Notes: generated from the sequence alone by a model not told the origin. A stretch of 19,329 bases of DNA from an uncultured Lachnospiraceae bacterium (GCA_947594335.1 CANQEC010000017.1:1-19329); one strand, 5' to 3'; numbered from the stretch's first letter, positions 1-8,619 are shown. Made by a program: numbers and translations.

Positions 1-2
1 CG

Positions 3-1265
3 TTTGCGGAGCTTTTGAGAAGGGATATGGACGACGCGGCTTTTTACGGCAGTCTGCGCGAGTTGTCGAGGCTGCTGCGGAAACATTATGGTCAGAAAGT
101 GATCCTTCTGATCGACGAGTATGATGTGCCGCTCGCCAAGGCGTTTGACAATAATTACTACGACCAGATGATTCTTCTGATCCGGAATATGTTTGAGCAT
201 GCGCTGAAGACGAACGGAAATCTGCAGTTCGCGGTGCTGACCGGCTGCATGCGCATCTCAAAAGAGAGTATTTTTACCGGGCTGAACAATCTGAAGGTCT
301 TGTCGGTCGCGGACGCCGCGTTTTCCGGGTATTTTGGATTTACGGATCGGGAAGTGAGGGAACTGCTGGATTATTATGGGCTTTCTCATAAGTATGATAC
401 GGTCCGGGAGTGGTACGACGGGTATCAGTTTGGCGATACGGAAGTTTACTGTCCCTGGGATGTGATTTGCTATTGTGATAAGCTCCGCACGGAGGAGGAC
501 GCCTGGCCGCAGAATTACTGGTCCAACACGAGCGGGAACGATTCGGTGCGCAGGTTTATCCGGGAGGCGGACAGCGGCACAACGAAACGTGAGATTGAAA
601 AACTGGTGGCAGGAGAGGTAATCGAAAAGGAGATCCATCAGGAACTGACCTATCGGGATATGTATGATTCGATTGAAAATATCTGGAGCGTTCTGTATAT
701 GACCGGTTATCTGACCCGGCGTGGGAAGATGCGGGAAGACAGAGTTCCCCTCGCGATTCCGAATGTGGAGATCCGGAAAATCTTTACAGAGCAGATCATG
801 ACTCTCTTTAAGGAGAATGTCAGAAAAGACGGTAGCGCTCTGGAGGCGTTCTGCAGGGCTCTGGAGGACGGAGACGCCGCGGAAGTGGAAAAGCGGTTCG
901 GAGAATATCTGCGCAGGACGATCAGTATTCGGGATACTTTTGTGAAGCGGGAGATGAAGGAGAACTTTTACCACGGTATCCTGCTGGGACTGGCGGGCTT
1001 TAAGGATTCGTGGATTGTCTCGTCAAACCGGGAGTCGGGAGATGGATACAGCGATATTTTTATTGAGACGGAAGACGGGGAGACAGGGATCATTATAGAG
1101 GTGAAATATTCCCATGACGGGAATCTGGAGGCGGGCTGCTGGGAAGCTCTTGCTCAGATCGGACAGAACCGCTATGAGGAAGAATTTCGGGAGGAAGGAA
1201 CGGAGCGTATCCTGAAATACGGGATCGCCTGTTATAAGAAGAGATGCAAAGTGGTATTGCAGTGA
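3..1265 (+). CDS. AAA-ATPase-like / PD-(D/E)XK nuclease domain protein (5' end outside window)
   Basis: The reading frame is open to the left edge (frame starting at base 3), so the true start lies upstream; the TTG at 15 is only the first internal candidate. The visible part has an ATPase-like Walker B stretch, VILLIDEYDVPLAKAF, near its N-terminus. The C-terminus has a PD-(D/E)XK nuclease-type core: GDGYSDIFIET followed by GIIIEVKYS, which gives the D...ExK triad. This is the architecture of the AAA-ATPase_like (PF09820) plus DUF1703 (PF08011) proteins common in Bacteroidetes and Lachnospiraceae. The Walker A end should be just upstream and is not seen. Members are abundant, often multi-copy, and of unknown function; a nucleic-acid or defence role is inference. 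The frame is intact to its TGA stop. Confidence 0.85.
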   Translation, partial: FAELLRRDMDDAAFYGSLRELSRLLRKHYGQKVILLIDEYDVPLAKAFDNNYYDQMILLIRNMFEHALKTNGNLQFAVLTGCMRISKESIFTGLNNLKVLSVADAAFSGYFGFTDREVRELLDYYGLSHKYDTVREWYDGYQFGDTEVYCPWDVICYCDKLRTEEDAWPQNYWSNTSGNDSVRRFIREADSGTTKREIEKLVAGEVIEKEIHQELTYRDMYDSIENIWSVLYMTGYLTRRGKMREDRVPLAIPNVEIRKIFTEQIMTLFKENVRKDGSALEAFCRALEDGDAAEVEKRFGEYLRRTISIRDTFVKREMKENFYHGILLGLAGFKDSWIVSSNRESGDGYSDIFIETEDGETGIIIEVKYSHDGNLEAGCWEALAQIGQNRYEEEFREEGTERILKYGIACYKKRCKVVLQ

Positions 1266-1268
1266 TAT

Positions 1269-1285
1269 CCAGGAGATCATCCTGG
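1269..1285 (+). terminator. Short hairpin just after the AAA-like gene
   Basis: CCAGGA (1269-1274) and TCCTGG (1280-1285) form a 6-bp stem with a 5-base loop four bases after the stop codon. No U tract follows, so it is a weak terminator or 3' stabiliser at best. The rest of the 1266-1364 gap is A-rich and shows no convincing promoter for the next gene. Confidence 0.25.
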
Positions 1286-1364
1286 CAGGGATTTCCTATA
1301 ACGAAACGAAAAAAAAGCATACATGTGTAATTGAAAAATTCATTGACAGAAAGGAAGAACAGCT

Positions 1365-2570
1365 ATGAAATATGATTTTACTTCAATTATGGACCGGCAT
1401 GGCATGGACGCCATAGCGGTGGACGGCCTTGGAAAAAATCCGGGATTTGCTCCTGATCCTCCAAAGGAGGGCTTTGACGTGATTCCCATGTGGGTCGCGG
1501 ATATGAATTTCCCGACGGTTCCCACGATTCCGGAGGCGATCATCGCGCGGGTGAAGCACCCGGCCTACGGATACTTTTCGCTGACGGACGAATATTTTGA
1601 CTCGATCATCCGCTGGCACGAGACGAGAAACGGAGTGACCGGACTGAAAAAGGAGCATATCGGGTATGAGAACGGCGTGCTGGGCGGCGTCATATCAGCG
1701 CTGACCGCGTTTGCGGCGCCCGGCGATCCGGTGCTGCTCCACAGCCCTACGTATATCGGATTTACCAACAGCCTCAACAATAATGGATTTCGGATCGTAC
1801 ACAGTCCGCTTAAGAAAGATGAGAACGGCGTGTGGCGCATGGATTTTGAGGATATGGACCGGAAGATCAAGGCGGAGCGCATCCATGCGGTCATTTTCTG
1901 CAATCCGCACAATCCGTGCGGCCGTGTCTGGGAGCGATGGGAGATCGAGAAGGCCATGGAGGTGTACAGGGCGAACGACTGCGTTGTAATCTCCGATGAG
2001 ATCTGGTCGGACCTTATCCTGAAAGGGCATAAGCATGTGCCGGTGCAGTCGGTGAGCGAGGACGCCAGGAACCGCACGGCGGCATTCTATGCGCCGAGCA
2101 AGACGTTCAATCTGGCCGGACTGGTGGGCAGCTATCACATTATTTATAATAAATATCTGCGGGAGCGGATCGAGGCAAAGAGTACAAAGCCGCATTACAA
2201 TGAGGCGAACGTACTGTCCATGCACGCGCTGATCGGCGCCTACAAGCCCGAGGGGTACGAGTGGGTGGACGAGCTGTGCCAGGTACTTACGGAAAATGTG
2301 GACTATGCCTGCGGCTATATCCGGGAGCATTTTGAGGGCGTGGAAGTCTTTAAGCCGGAGGGTACGTACATGCTGTTTCTGGACTGTACCGGCTGGTGCG
2401 AAAAGAATGGAAAAACCATCGGAGAACTGCAGAAAGCAGGCTGGGATGTCGGAGTGGCGTGGCAGGACGGCCGCATGTTCCACGGCCCGTGCGCGATCCG
2501 CATGAACCTGGCGCTGCCGCTTTCCCGGGTGAAGGAGGCATTTGAGCGGCTTGACAGATATGTCTTCTGA
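1365..2570 (+). CDS. PatB/MalY-type PLP-dependent C-S lyase (cystathionine beta-lyase)
   Basis: A 401-residue fold-type I aminotransferase-family protein. Such enzymes use pyridoxal phosphate in the cytoplasm to cleave the C-S bond of cystathionine or cysteine conjugates, or act as aminotransferases. The N-terminus with VIPMWVADMNFPTVPTI and AYGYFSLTDEY is typical of the PatB/MalY subgroup. The cofactor site is visible: CNPHNPCGR, VVISDEIWSDL (PLP-binding Asp), and APSKTFNLAGL, whose Lys246 should be the Schiff-base lysine. The C-terminal FHGPCAIRMNLALP carries the carboxylate-binding Arg. The length is normal. The start is supported by an AAAGGAA ribosome binding site 10 bases upstream. The sensor kinase gene begins 35 bases downstream, so co-transcription is possible but not shown. 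Substrate is not predictable from sequence. Confidence 0.9.
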   Translation: MKYDFTSIMDRHGMDAIAVDGLGKNPGFAPDPPKEGFDVIPMWVADMNFPTVPTIPEAIIARVKHPAYGYFSLTDEYFDSIIRWHETRNGVTGLKKEHIGYENGVLGGVISALTAFAAPGDPVLLHSPTYIGFTNSLNNNGFRIVHSPLKKDENGVWRMDFEDMDRKIKAERIHAVIFCNPHNPCGRVWERWEIEKAMEVYRANDCVVISDEIWSDLILKGHKHVPVQSVSEDARNRTAAFYAPSKTFNLAGLVGSYHIIYNKYLRERIEAKSTKPHYNEANVLSMHALIGAYKPEGYEWVDELCQVLTENVDYACGYIREHFEGVEVFKPEGTYMLFLDCTGWCEKNGKTIGELQKAGWDVGVAWQDGRMFHGPCAIRMNLALPLSRVKEAFERLDRYVF

Positions 2571-2605
2571 ACCTGGAGGCAGTATTTTTGTGAGAGGACA
2601 GACGG

Positions 2606-4462
2606 ATGTTGAGAAAACTGCTTGCCAGGTATAACAGCTGGAAGCTGGGACACAAGCTTCTGGCCGCGTTTGTGCTTGTGTCGATCGTTCCGATCCTTTT
2701 TGTACAGATCGTGGCTTTCCAGATGAACAGGAATCAGATGACGGCAAAGATCGATGAACTGATGGTGAATAATCTGACACAGATCGCGGAACGCGTGGAT
2801 CTGAGCCTGCAGATTTACATGAATCTGCTGTATCAGATTTACAGAGATGAACAGGTGATTGACAATATTCTAAAGCTGGAGGATGACGCGAACAGCAGAA
2901 AGGCGGTGGCTTACAATCAGGTAGTGGACTGCCTGAAGCAGTATCAGAACAATGAGACGGGGATCCGCTGCCTGACTGTTGTGTGCCCGGACGGGGCCGC
3001 TGTGGTGTATGATTTTCAGACGGATTCTTCGCTGAACAATGTGTGGCAGGGCTGTTCCGATCTGAGGCAGTCGCCCCCGTATCAGGACGCGGTCGGCGAA
3101 TCCGGGATGGTAGTCACGGATACGATGCGGTTTGAAGGGGACAGACATGGGCGGTATTTTCACATATCCAAGAGGATGTTTGATTTTGATCATCTGGACA
3201 GAGGGTGCATCGCGACGGTGATCATGACGATTGATGAAACTGTGCTCGGCGATATCTGCGGAAGCCGCGAGATGGAGGGGCAGAGCATCAATTTTATCAT
3301 AAATGGGGAGCGGAAGGTGATTGCTTATCCGGATGCGGATTTTTCGGGAATCACCATGAATCCGGATCTGGATATTGCGGGATTTGTGCGTGTTTCCGGG
3401 TTCCTGAGGAAGAGGAGCATGATCATCAATCAGTATGAGGATCCGGTGACGGGATGGATTTTCTGCAATGCCTACGATAAGGAATACATGCTGCAGGAGG
3501 TCACGGGGACACAGCAGATTCAGGTCATGGTCACTGTGCTGGTTCTGCTGTTTGCGTCGGCGCTGATCCTTTATACGGTACATACCATGGATGTGTCCGT
3601 GCGCTCAGTGGTCTTTGGCATGCGGGAAGTGAAGAAGGGAAATCTGGACGTGGTCGTTCCGGTGCGTTCCTTTGACGAGATCGGAACAATCGCCGATAAT
3701 TTCAATGACATGACCGTGAAGGTCCGGGAACTGATCGAGGAGGTCTCGGGCGCGAAGGAGCGGCAGAAAAATGCGGAAATTCAGGCCCTGGAGGCGCAGA
3801 TCAATCCTCATTTTCTGTATAACACGCTGGATTCGATCAACTGGATGGCGATCGAGAAGGGAGAGTTTGAGATCAGCAAGATGCTGAGGAATCTCGGGGT
3901 CATCCTGCGGTACAGTGTGAATAAGAGCAATCAGACAGTCACGATCCGGGAGCTTTCCGACTGGCTGGGAAAATATATCAGCCTCCAGCAGATGAGGTTT
4001 GACAACGCGTTTTCCTATGAAAGCAATATCGATGAGCGGGTGTACGAAGTGAGGGTTTACAAGCTTTTGCTTCAGCCTTTTGTGGAGAACGCGATCCTTC
4101 ACGGTTTCCGGGAGATGGAAAGCGGAGGGCTTTTGAGGATTGATATATCTTTTTCCAAGGACGGCAGGGGAATCACGGTTATCATAGAGGACAACGGAAA
4201 GGGAATGCCCGCGGAAATACTGGCGGATTACAACGACAGAGAGCGGGCGGTTCACGACGACGGCAGGGGGATCGGGCTGCATAACGCGTTTGCACGGATA
4301 AGCATGTATTACGGAGAAGAAGCCTCCTGGAATGTGAGCAGTATTCCGGGAATGGGTACTGTGATCACTTTGCGGCTGCCGCTGCTTTTGGACGGGAATA
4401 TCCCCGCGCGGCAGGACGATGCACAGGGACAGGATGGCAGGAGCAGGAGGATGGCGCCATGA
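2606..4462 (+). CDS. YesM/LytS-type sensor histidine kinase
   Basis: A 618-residue membrane kinase. A first membrane segment lies at about residues 17-38 (LLAAFVLVSIVPILFVQ). An extracellular sensor region of about 265 residues follows, and a second membrane segment lies at about 305-327. A HAMP linker follows (about 328-380), then the His_kinase domain with INPHFLYNTLDSINWM, where His402 is the expected phosphorylation site. The ATPase domain has LLQPFVENAILHGF (N box), IIEDNGKGMP (G1) and GRGIGLHNAFARI (G2). This order is typical of PF06580 kinases that pair with AraC-type YesN regulators and control carbohydrate transporters in Firmicutes. The start follows a GAGAGGA site. It overlaps the regulator gene by the four bases ATGA, indicating translational coupling. 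The ligand is unknown; a sugar signal is inferred from the neighbours. Confidence 0.95.
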   Translation: MLRKLLARYNSWKLGHKLLAAFVLVSIVPILFVQIVAFQMNRNQMTAKIDELMVNNLTQIAERVDLSLQIYMNLLYQIYRDEQVIDNILKLEDDANSRKAVAYNQVVDCLKQYQNNETGIRCLTVVCPDGAAVVYDFQTDSSLNNVWQGCSDLRQSPPYQDAVGESGMVVTDTMRFEGDRHGRYFHISKRMFDFDHLDRGCIATVIMTIDETVLGDICGSREMEGQSINFIINGERKVIAYPDADFSGITMNPDLDIAGFVRVSGFLRKRSMIINQYEDPVTGWIFCNAYDKEYMLQEVTGTQQIQVMVTVLVLLFASALILYTVHTMDVSVRSVVFGMREVKKGNLDVVVPVRSFDEIGTIADNFNDMTVKVRELIEEVSGAKERQKNAEIQALEAQINPHFLYNTLDSINWMAIEKGEFEISKMLRNLGVILRYSVNKSNQTVTIRELSDWLGKYISLQQMRFDNAFSYESNIDERVYEVRVYKLLLQPFVENAILHGFREMESGGLLRIDISFSKDGRGITVIIEDNGKGMPAEILADYNDRERAVHDDGRGIGLHNAFARISMYYGEEASWNVSSIPGMGTVITLRLPLLLDGNIPARQDDAQGQDGRSRRMAP

Positions 4463-5973
4463 GAATACTGATCGTGGAGGATGAGGTAAAGATCAGAACG
4501 GGATTGTCCAGACTGATTTCCGCGTACACTGCGCACAAGGTAGTGGGCGAGGCCAAAAACGGGCAGGAAGGGCTGGAGCTGATTCATGCGCTCTGTCCGG
4601 ATGTTGTCATATCAGACATCCGGATGCCGGTCATGGACGGGCTTGAGATGCTTTCAGAGATACGCCGGTACGGGATGAAATGCCATTTTATTATTTTGAG
4701 CGGCTATTCGGAATTTGAGTATGCGCAGAAGGCGCTGCGATGGGGCGCGGACGATTATCTGTTAAAGCCTCTGGCTCCGGAGGATGTGACTTCCCTGCTC
4801 GATAAGATACAGACGCTTGTCGATGAGGAGGAACGTCAGAGAACCGAGAGTACGGAGGGGATCCTCCGGGATATCCTTCTGGGAGCGAGGACGGCGTCGC
4901 AGAAGGATTATGAAAAGCTGGAGCAGGAAGGAACGTTCGAACCGGGGAAGCCGTATTTTCTGGCGGCAGGATACATCGGGGACGCCGGGTCCGGCTATGC
5001 CGCGGGAATGCGGGAGCAGTGGGAGAGATTCCGGGAAATGAACCCGGAATATACGGTCTTTTGCGTATCGGTCGAAAATACCAGGGAGATGTTCTGTATG
5101 ATTCAGGGGGACGTCTGCCAGGAGGAGCTGTGTGCGAAGCTGCAGCGCCGTCTGTACCATAATCTGTCCGCGGAGGATATGCCCGTCTGGGCGGTAAAGG
5201 AGCTTGGGACGCTGCAGGAGCTGAAAGAGGCGGGGGAGACGCTGCGGGGCTGGTATCTCTACGGCATGCTTCTGGGATATCGGAGCATTATCACAGCCGG
5301 TGAGATCGAAAAGCTGGAGGAAGAGCCGTACCAGTATCCGTTTCATCTGGAGAGCAGCATACAGGCGGCAATCTGCCGGGACCCGGCAAGAGAGCTGGAA
5401 CGCTGCGCCGGCGAGTTCATGGATTATGTGAGGAATATGAAATGCAGCCCGCGTCAGATCCGCAAAACGTATATAAAAATGGAGGCTTTCGCGGAGCATG
5501 TCTGCAGCGAGGTGAATCAGGAGGCATACGGACAGCTTCAGAGCAAAGAGATCGAGAAAATGATAACGGAGGCCGTCACAATCGGGAGGATGGAGAAGGC
5601 CTTTCGGAAAATGGTGCAGATTATTCTGGATTCAAAGGACAAGCGGGAGGATATCCGCAATTATACGATCCGCCGTGCGATCAGCTATATCAGGGAACAT
5701 TATCAGGAGAATATTTCCCTGGAACTGCTCGCGGACCGTCTGGAGATCACGCCGGAGTATCTGAGCACGCTGTTCAACAAGGAGATGGGGATCAATTTTT
5801 CGATATTTCTGAAGCGGTTCCGCATCAGTCACGCAAAGAGGTTGCTGAAAGGGACGGATAAAAAAATATACGAGATAGCGGGTGAGGTCGGCTACAATGA
5901 TCCCAAATATTTTAACCGGGTGTTTAAGGAAGAGGTCGGCGTTTCGCCGGGGGATTACCGGCAGATGGTCTGA
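4459..5973 (+). CDS. YesN-type response regulator, REC plus AraC DNA-binding domain
   Basis: A 504-residue cytoplasmic regulator. The N-terminal receiver domain has the acidic pair in ILIVEDEVK, phospho-acceptor Asp53 in DVVISDIRMPVMDG, and the conserved lysine in DYLLKPL. A long middle region (about 130-400) lacks recognisable motifs, as is usual in YesN proteins. The C-terminal 100 residues form an AraC/XylS double helix-turn-helix: AISYIREHYQENISLELLA, then ITPEYLSTLFNKEMG, and finally GYNDPKYFNRVFKEEVGVSP. The gene overlaps the kinase stop, so the pair is a dedicated two-component system. The likely target is the promoter before the second SBP gene (7322-7350), whose poor -35 would suit an activator; this is inference. 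Confidence 0.95.
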   Translation: MRILIVEDEVKIRTGLSRLISAYTAHKVVGEAKNGQEGLELIHALCPDVVISDIRMPVMDGLEMLSEIRRYGMKCHFIILSGYSEFEYAQKALRWGADDYLLKPLAPEDVTSLLDKIQTLVDEEERQRTESTEGILRDILLGARTASQKDYEKLEQEGTFEPGKPYFLAAGYIGDAGSGYAAGMREQWERFREMNPEYTVFCVSVENTREMFCMIQGDVCQEELCAKLQRRLYHNLSAEDMPVWAVKELGTLQELKEAGETLRGWYLYGMLLGYRSIITAGEIEKLEEEPYQYPFHLESSIQAAICRDPARELERCAGEFMDYVRNMKCSPRQIRKTYIKMEAFAEHVCSEVNQEAYGQLQSKEIEKMITEAVTIGRMEKAFRKMVQIILDSKDKREDIRNYTIRRAISYIREHYQENISLELLADRLEITPEYLSTLFNKEMGINFSIFLKRFRISHAKRLLKGTDKKIYEIAGEVGYNDPKYFNRVFKEEVGVSPGDYRQMV

Positions 5974-5983
5974 AAATGCAAAG

Positions 5984-5996
5984 CGGATCTGATCCG
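5984..5996. promoter_or_regulatory. 13-base palindrome between regulator and lipoprotein gene
   Basis: CGGATC-T-GATCCG is a perfect inverted repeat around a single T, 11 bases after the regulator stop codon. As RNA it could only make a 4-bp stem, so a DNA-binding site is the more natural reading. No protein can be assigned, and no clear promoter is seen in 5974-6086. Confidence 0.2.
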
Positions 5997-6086
5997 TCTG
6001 AAAATGGGGCCGGAAACCTGAGGACAGATGGGAAAGCGGGATCTTTAAATCTGCCAGGAAATTGTTTGTTATACGGAGGAAACAGG

Positions 6087-7292
6087 ATGAGAAAGAGAGG
6101 GTATGCGGTTATTCTGCTGTGTCTGACGCTGCTTTGCGCCTGTGGGCGGAATGAGAAAATAAAGGAGCAGCCGCAGAGTGAGAAGGCGCAGGAGCTTGTG
6201 ATCTGGGCATATTATGAAACGCAGGCGCAGAAAGACGGGCTTGACCGGCTGATTCGCGATTTCAATCAGTCGCAGACAGAGTATGCGGCTTCCTGGGAAT
6301 ATGTTCCGATGACAGGCTTTACGAGAGGGCTTTCCTCGGCTTATACGGAAAATGAGCTGCCGGATATGGCGATCATTGATAATCCGGACATGCCTGCCCT
6401 GATCCGGATGGGACTGTTTGAGGATATCACGGAGCAGGTGCAGGACTGGGATGCGATCAGAGACTCTCATCCGTCGGTTGTATCGACCCTGGAACTGGAC
6501 GGCAGGTATTACGGGATTCCGTTCAACTGCAATACGACGGCTCTTATTTATAACAGTGCTCTTTTAGAAAAGAACAAACTTGAAGTGCCTTCTTCCTGGG
6601 AGGAGCTGCGGGAAGCGGCGAAGAAGCTTACGCAGGGGGAACAGAAGGGATTTGTCATGTGCGGGCTTGCCAGCGAGCAGGGGGCTTTCCAGATTCTTTC
6701 CTGGATTCTGGCAGCAGGCGAGGATCCGCAGCAGCTGGGCGGGGAAGCCACAGAGGAGGCATTTTCGTTTTTGTCCTCCCTTCTGGAGGACGGCAGCATG
6801 TCCGGGAACTGCATCAATCTGACGCAGACAGACCTCGCGCTGGAATTTATCGAGGGCAGGGCGGCGATGATGCAGAACGGTCCGTGGGTTCTGCCGATGC
6901 TGGATGAGGCGGGTATCCCTTATGAGATTGCGTCCATTCCGGGGAAAACGCCGGGTGCCGCGGTGGTCGGAGGGGAGAACATCGGAATCCTGAAAGGGAA
7001 GAATGTGCAGGGTTCCCTCGCGTTTCTGCGTTTCTGCGTGGAAGGAGAGGAGCTGACGGATTTCTGCCGGGAGGCCAGTGTGCTGCCGGCCAGTGTTTCG
7101 GCGGCGAAGGAGAGTGCGAGAGAGAACGATAAAATGGAGGTTTTTGAGAGCCAGATGGAAAAAGCGGTTGTCCGGACATCGATTCCCCGCTGGAATTCTG
7201 TTTCGCAAAAACTGACGGACGGATTTTATCAGCTTGTCACAGGGGAAACCACGCCCCGGGAGATTGCTGACAGCATAAAAAGTGTGGATTAA
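6087..7292 (+). CDS. ABC-type sugar solute-binding lipoprotein, possible sensing accessory
   Basis: Start chosen at ATG 6087. A GGAGGA site lies 6 bases upstream, and the product begins with a lipoprotein signal (MRKRGYAVILLCLTLLCACG) with lipobox L-C-A-C and lipidated Cys19. An upstream ATG at 5976 would add 37 residues that destroy the signal peptide. The 401-residue product has the family 1 extracellular SBP pattern (LVIWAYYETQAQK, ELPDMAIID, YYGIPFNCNTTALIYN, AAMMQNGPWVLPML, VVGGENIGIL). It is a clear paralogue of the next gene along its whole length. It follows the kinase/regulator genes by 113 bases with no visible terminator, so it is probably in their transcript. In XylFII-LytS-type systems an SBP presents sugar to the kinase; that role fits here but is inference. 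A duplicate uptake protein is the alternative. Confidence 0.9.
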   Translation: MRKRGYAVILLCLTLLCACGRNEKIKEQPQSEKAQELVIWAYYETQAQKDGLDRLIRDFNQSQTEYAASWEYVPMTGFTRGLSSAYTENELPDMAIIDNPDMPALIRMGLFEDITEQVQDWDAIRDSHPSVVSTLELDGRYYGIPFNCNTTALIYNSALLEKNKLEVPSSWEELREAAKKLTQGEQKGFVMCGLASEQGAFQILSWILAAGEDPQQLGGEATEEAFSFLSSLLEDGSMSGNCINLTQTDLALEFIEGRAAMMQNGPWVLPMLDEAGIPYEIASIPGKTPGAAVVGGENIGILKGKNVQGSLAFLRFCVEGEELTDFCREASVLPASVSAAKESARENDKMEVFESQMEKAVVRTSIPRWNSVSQKLTDGFYQLVTGETTPREIADSIKSVD

Positions 7293-7321
7293 TTATGTCC
7301 ACTGTTCTTAAAATATTGGAA

Positions 7322-7350
7322 TTACGGATAAAGGAAATCTCCTTTATAAT
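7322..7350 (+). promoter_or_regulatory. Promoter of the main SBP gene
   Basis: A perfect -10 TATAAT (7345-7350) stands 17 bases from a poor -35 TTACGG (7322-7327). The -35 weakness fits dependence on an activator such as the AraC-type regulator upstream. Transcription should begin near 7357, leaving a leader of about 37 bases with an AAGGAGG ribosome binding site at 7381-7387. Confidence 0.65.
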
Positions 7351-7386
7351 GAGTTTATTAAAAAATAAAATTTATTTATAAAGGAG
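7328..7386 (+). promoter_or_regulatory. Palindrome over promoter spacer plus Shine-Dalgarno complement
   Basis: ATAAAGGA (7328-7335) and TCCTTTAT (7340-7347) form a perfect 8-base inverted repeat with a 4-base centre, lying in the promoter spacer and on the -10. The right arm, extended as CTCCTTTATAA (7339-7349), is also perfectly complementary over 11 bases to TTATAAAGGAG (7376-7386), which contains the Shine-Dalgarno of the SBP gene. RNA made from upstream could therefore hide the ribosome site or fold the alternative hairpin. RNA from the local promoter lacks 7339-7349. The pairings are seen; the function is inference. Confidence 0.45.
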
Positions 7387-7393
7387 GATTTTT

Positions 7394-8614
7394 ATGAAAC
7401 TGAAAAAAATGCTGGCGGCTGTCCTTAGCTGCGCGATGGCATTCGGTATGCTGGCCGGATCGGTTTCCGCGGAAGAAGCCAAAAAGAGCGTAGTGATCTG
7501 GGATTATTTTGAGACAGACGCACAGAAGGAAATGATGCAGACTCTGATCGACGGATTTAACAGTTCGCAGGAGGAGTATACGGCGTCTCACGTTTATGTG
7601 CCGTTTGCGGATTATGAGAAGCAGCTTACGCTTGGAATCGCGTCCGGGGAGCTTCCGGATCTCGTGATTCTGGATGGATGCGGAATGGCTTCCTTTATCC
7701 AGCTTGGCCTGTTTGGAGATATCTCCGACGCGGATATCAACTGGGACGAGTACATTCCGGGTCCGCTGGAGTCCACGATGATGGACGGCAAGCATTACGG
7801 CATTCCGTTTGCGACGAACTGCACGGCTCTGTATTACAACAAGGACATGTTCGACGAGGCCGGAATCGCATATCCGGATGAAAACACGACATGGGATGAC
7901 TTCCGTGAGATGGCAAAGGCCCTGACAAAGGACGGCGTATATGGGTTCGGCAATGCGGCGACCAACACGGATGAGGGAACATTCCAGTGCCTGCAGTGGC
8001 TGTATACAGCCGGCGGTTCCTATACTGATATCGAGGGCGGAATCGACGCGTACAAGCTGATGCAGGAGATGATCGAGGAAGGTTCCTGGACAAAAGAGTG
8101 CGTGAACTGGACACAGTCTGATGTCAACAATAATTTCATGGCCGGAAACCTTGCTATGCAGCAGAACGGTCCGTGGCAGATTCCGGGAATCGAAGCAAAC
8201 GCTCCGGATCTGAACTATGGCGTGACTGTCCTTCCGAAGAGAGACGCGGATTCCGGTCAGGCAACCTCCATTCTCGGCGGCGAGAACATGGGTGTTGTAA
8301 ATAAAGAAGATATGTCAGGTGCGAAGGCATTCCTTCAGTACTACGATCAGACAGACGTTATGGTAGAAGCGATGAAGCTGTACGGTTCCTATCCTCCGAA
8401 GACAGAGGCCGCAAAGGACAGCTACTGGACAGATGATCCGATCCAGAAAGCATTCCTGACTCAGATCGAGACTTCGATCCCGAGAGGACCGAGCGCTTCC
8501 TGGCCGTCCTACTCCAGCGCAATCCAGACCGGATTCCAGGAGGTTATGACTTCGGCCAAGACACCGGAACAGGCGGCGGCGGATACGCAGGCAGCTGTGG
8601 ACGCGGTAGAATAA
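7394..8614 (+). CDS. ABC-type sugar solute-binding protein, non-lipidated signal peptide
   Basis: A 406-residue extracellular SBP of the CUT1 family, with an excellent AAGGAGG ribosome site 6 bases before the ATG. The N-terminus MKLKKMLAAVLSCAMAFGML continues to VSA|EE, a type I signal peptidase site near residue 26. Cys13 lies too early in the hydrophobic core to be a normal lipobox cysteine. The mature protein shows SVVIWDYFETDAQKEMM, GELPDLVILDG, HYGIPFATNCTALYYN, LAMQQNGPWQIPGI and ILGGENMGV, aligning with the preceding lipoprotein throughout. It precedes two permease genes and is the likely transport receptor. An unanchored SBP is unusual in a Gram-positive cell, so retention may depend on the permeases or the wall. 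The sugar is not predictable. Confidence 0.92.
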   Translation: MKLKKMLAAVLSCAMAFGMLAGSVSAEEAKKSVVIWDYFETDAQKEMMQTLIDGFNSSQEEYTASHVYVPFADYEKQLTLGIASGELPDLVILDGCGMASFIQLGLFGDISDADINWDEYIPGPLESTMMDGKHYGIPFATNCTALYYNKDMFDEAGIAYPDENTTWDDFREMAKALTKDGVYGFGNAATNTDEGTFQCLQWLYTAGGSYTDIEGGIDAYKLMQEMIEEGSWTKECVNWTQSDVNNNFMAGNLAMQQNGPWQIPGIEANAPDLNYGVTVLPKRDADSGQATSILGGENMGVVNKEDMSGAKAFLQYYDQTDVMVEAMKLYGSYPPKTEAAKDSYWTDDPIQKAFLTQIETSIPRGPSASWPSYSSAIQTGFQEVMTSAKTPEQAAADTQAAVDAVE

Positions 8615-8619
8615 TGAGG

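Noticed and set aside
1695..2780. Minus-strand open frame of 361 codons opposite the C-S lyase gene
   Set aside because: It overlaps a complete PLP enzyme and shows no family motif; composition is typical of an antisense shadow.
5976..6086. Upstream start for the lipoprotein SBP gene
   Set aside because: It would bury the lipoprotein signal peptide behind 37 hydrophilic residues, while ATG 6087 has a GGAGGA site at ideal distance.
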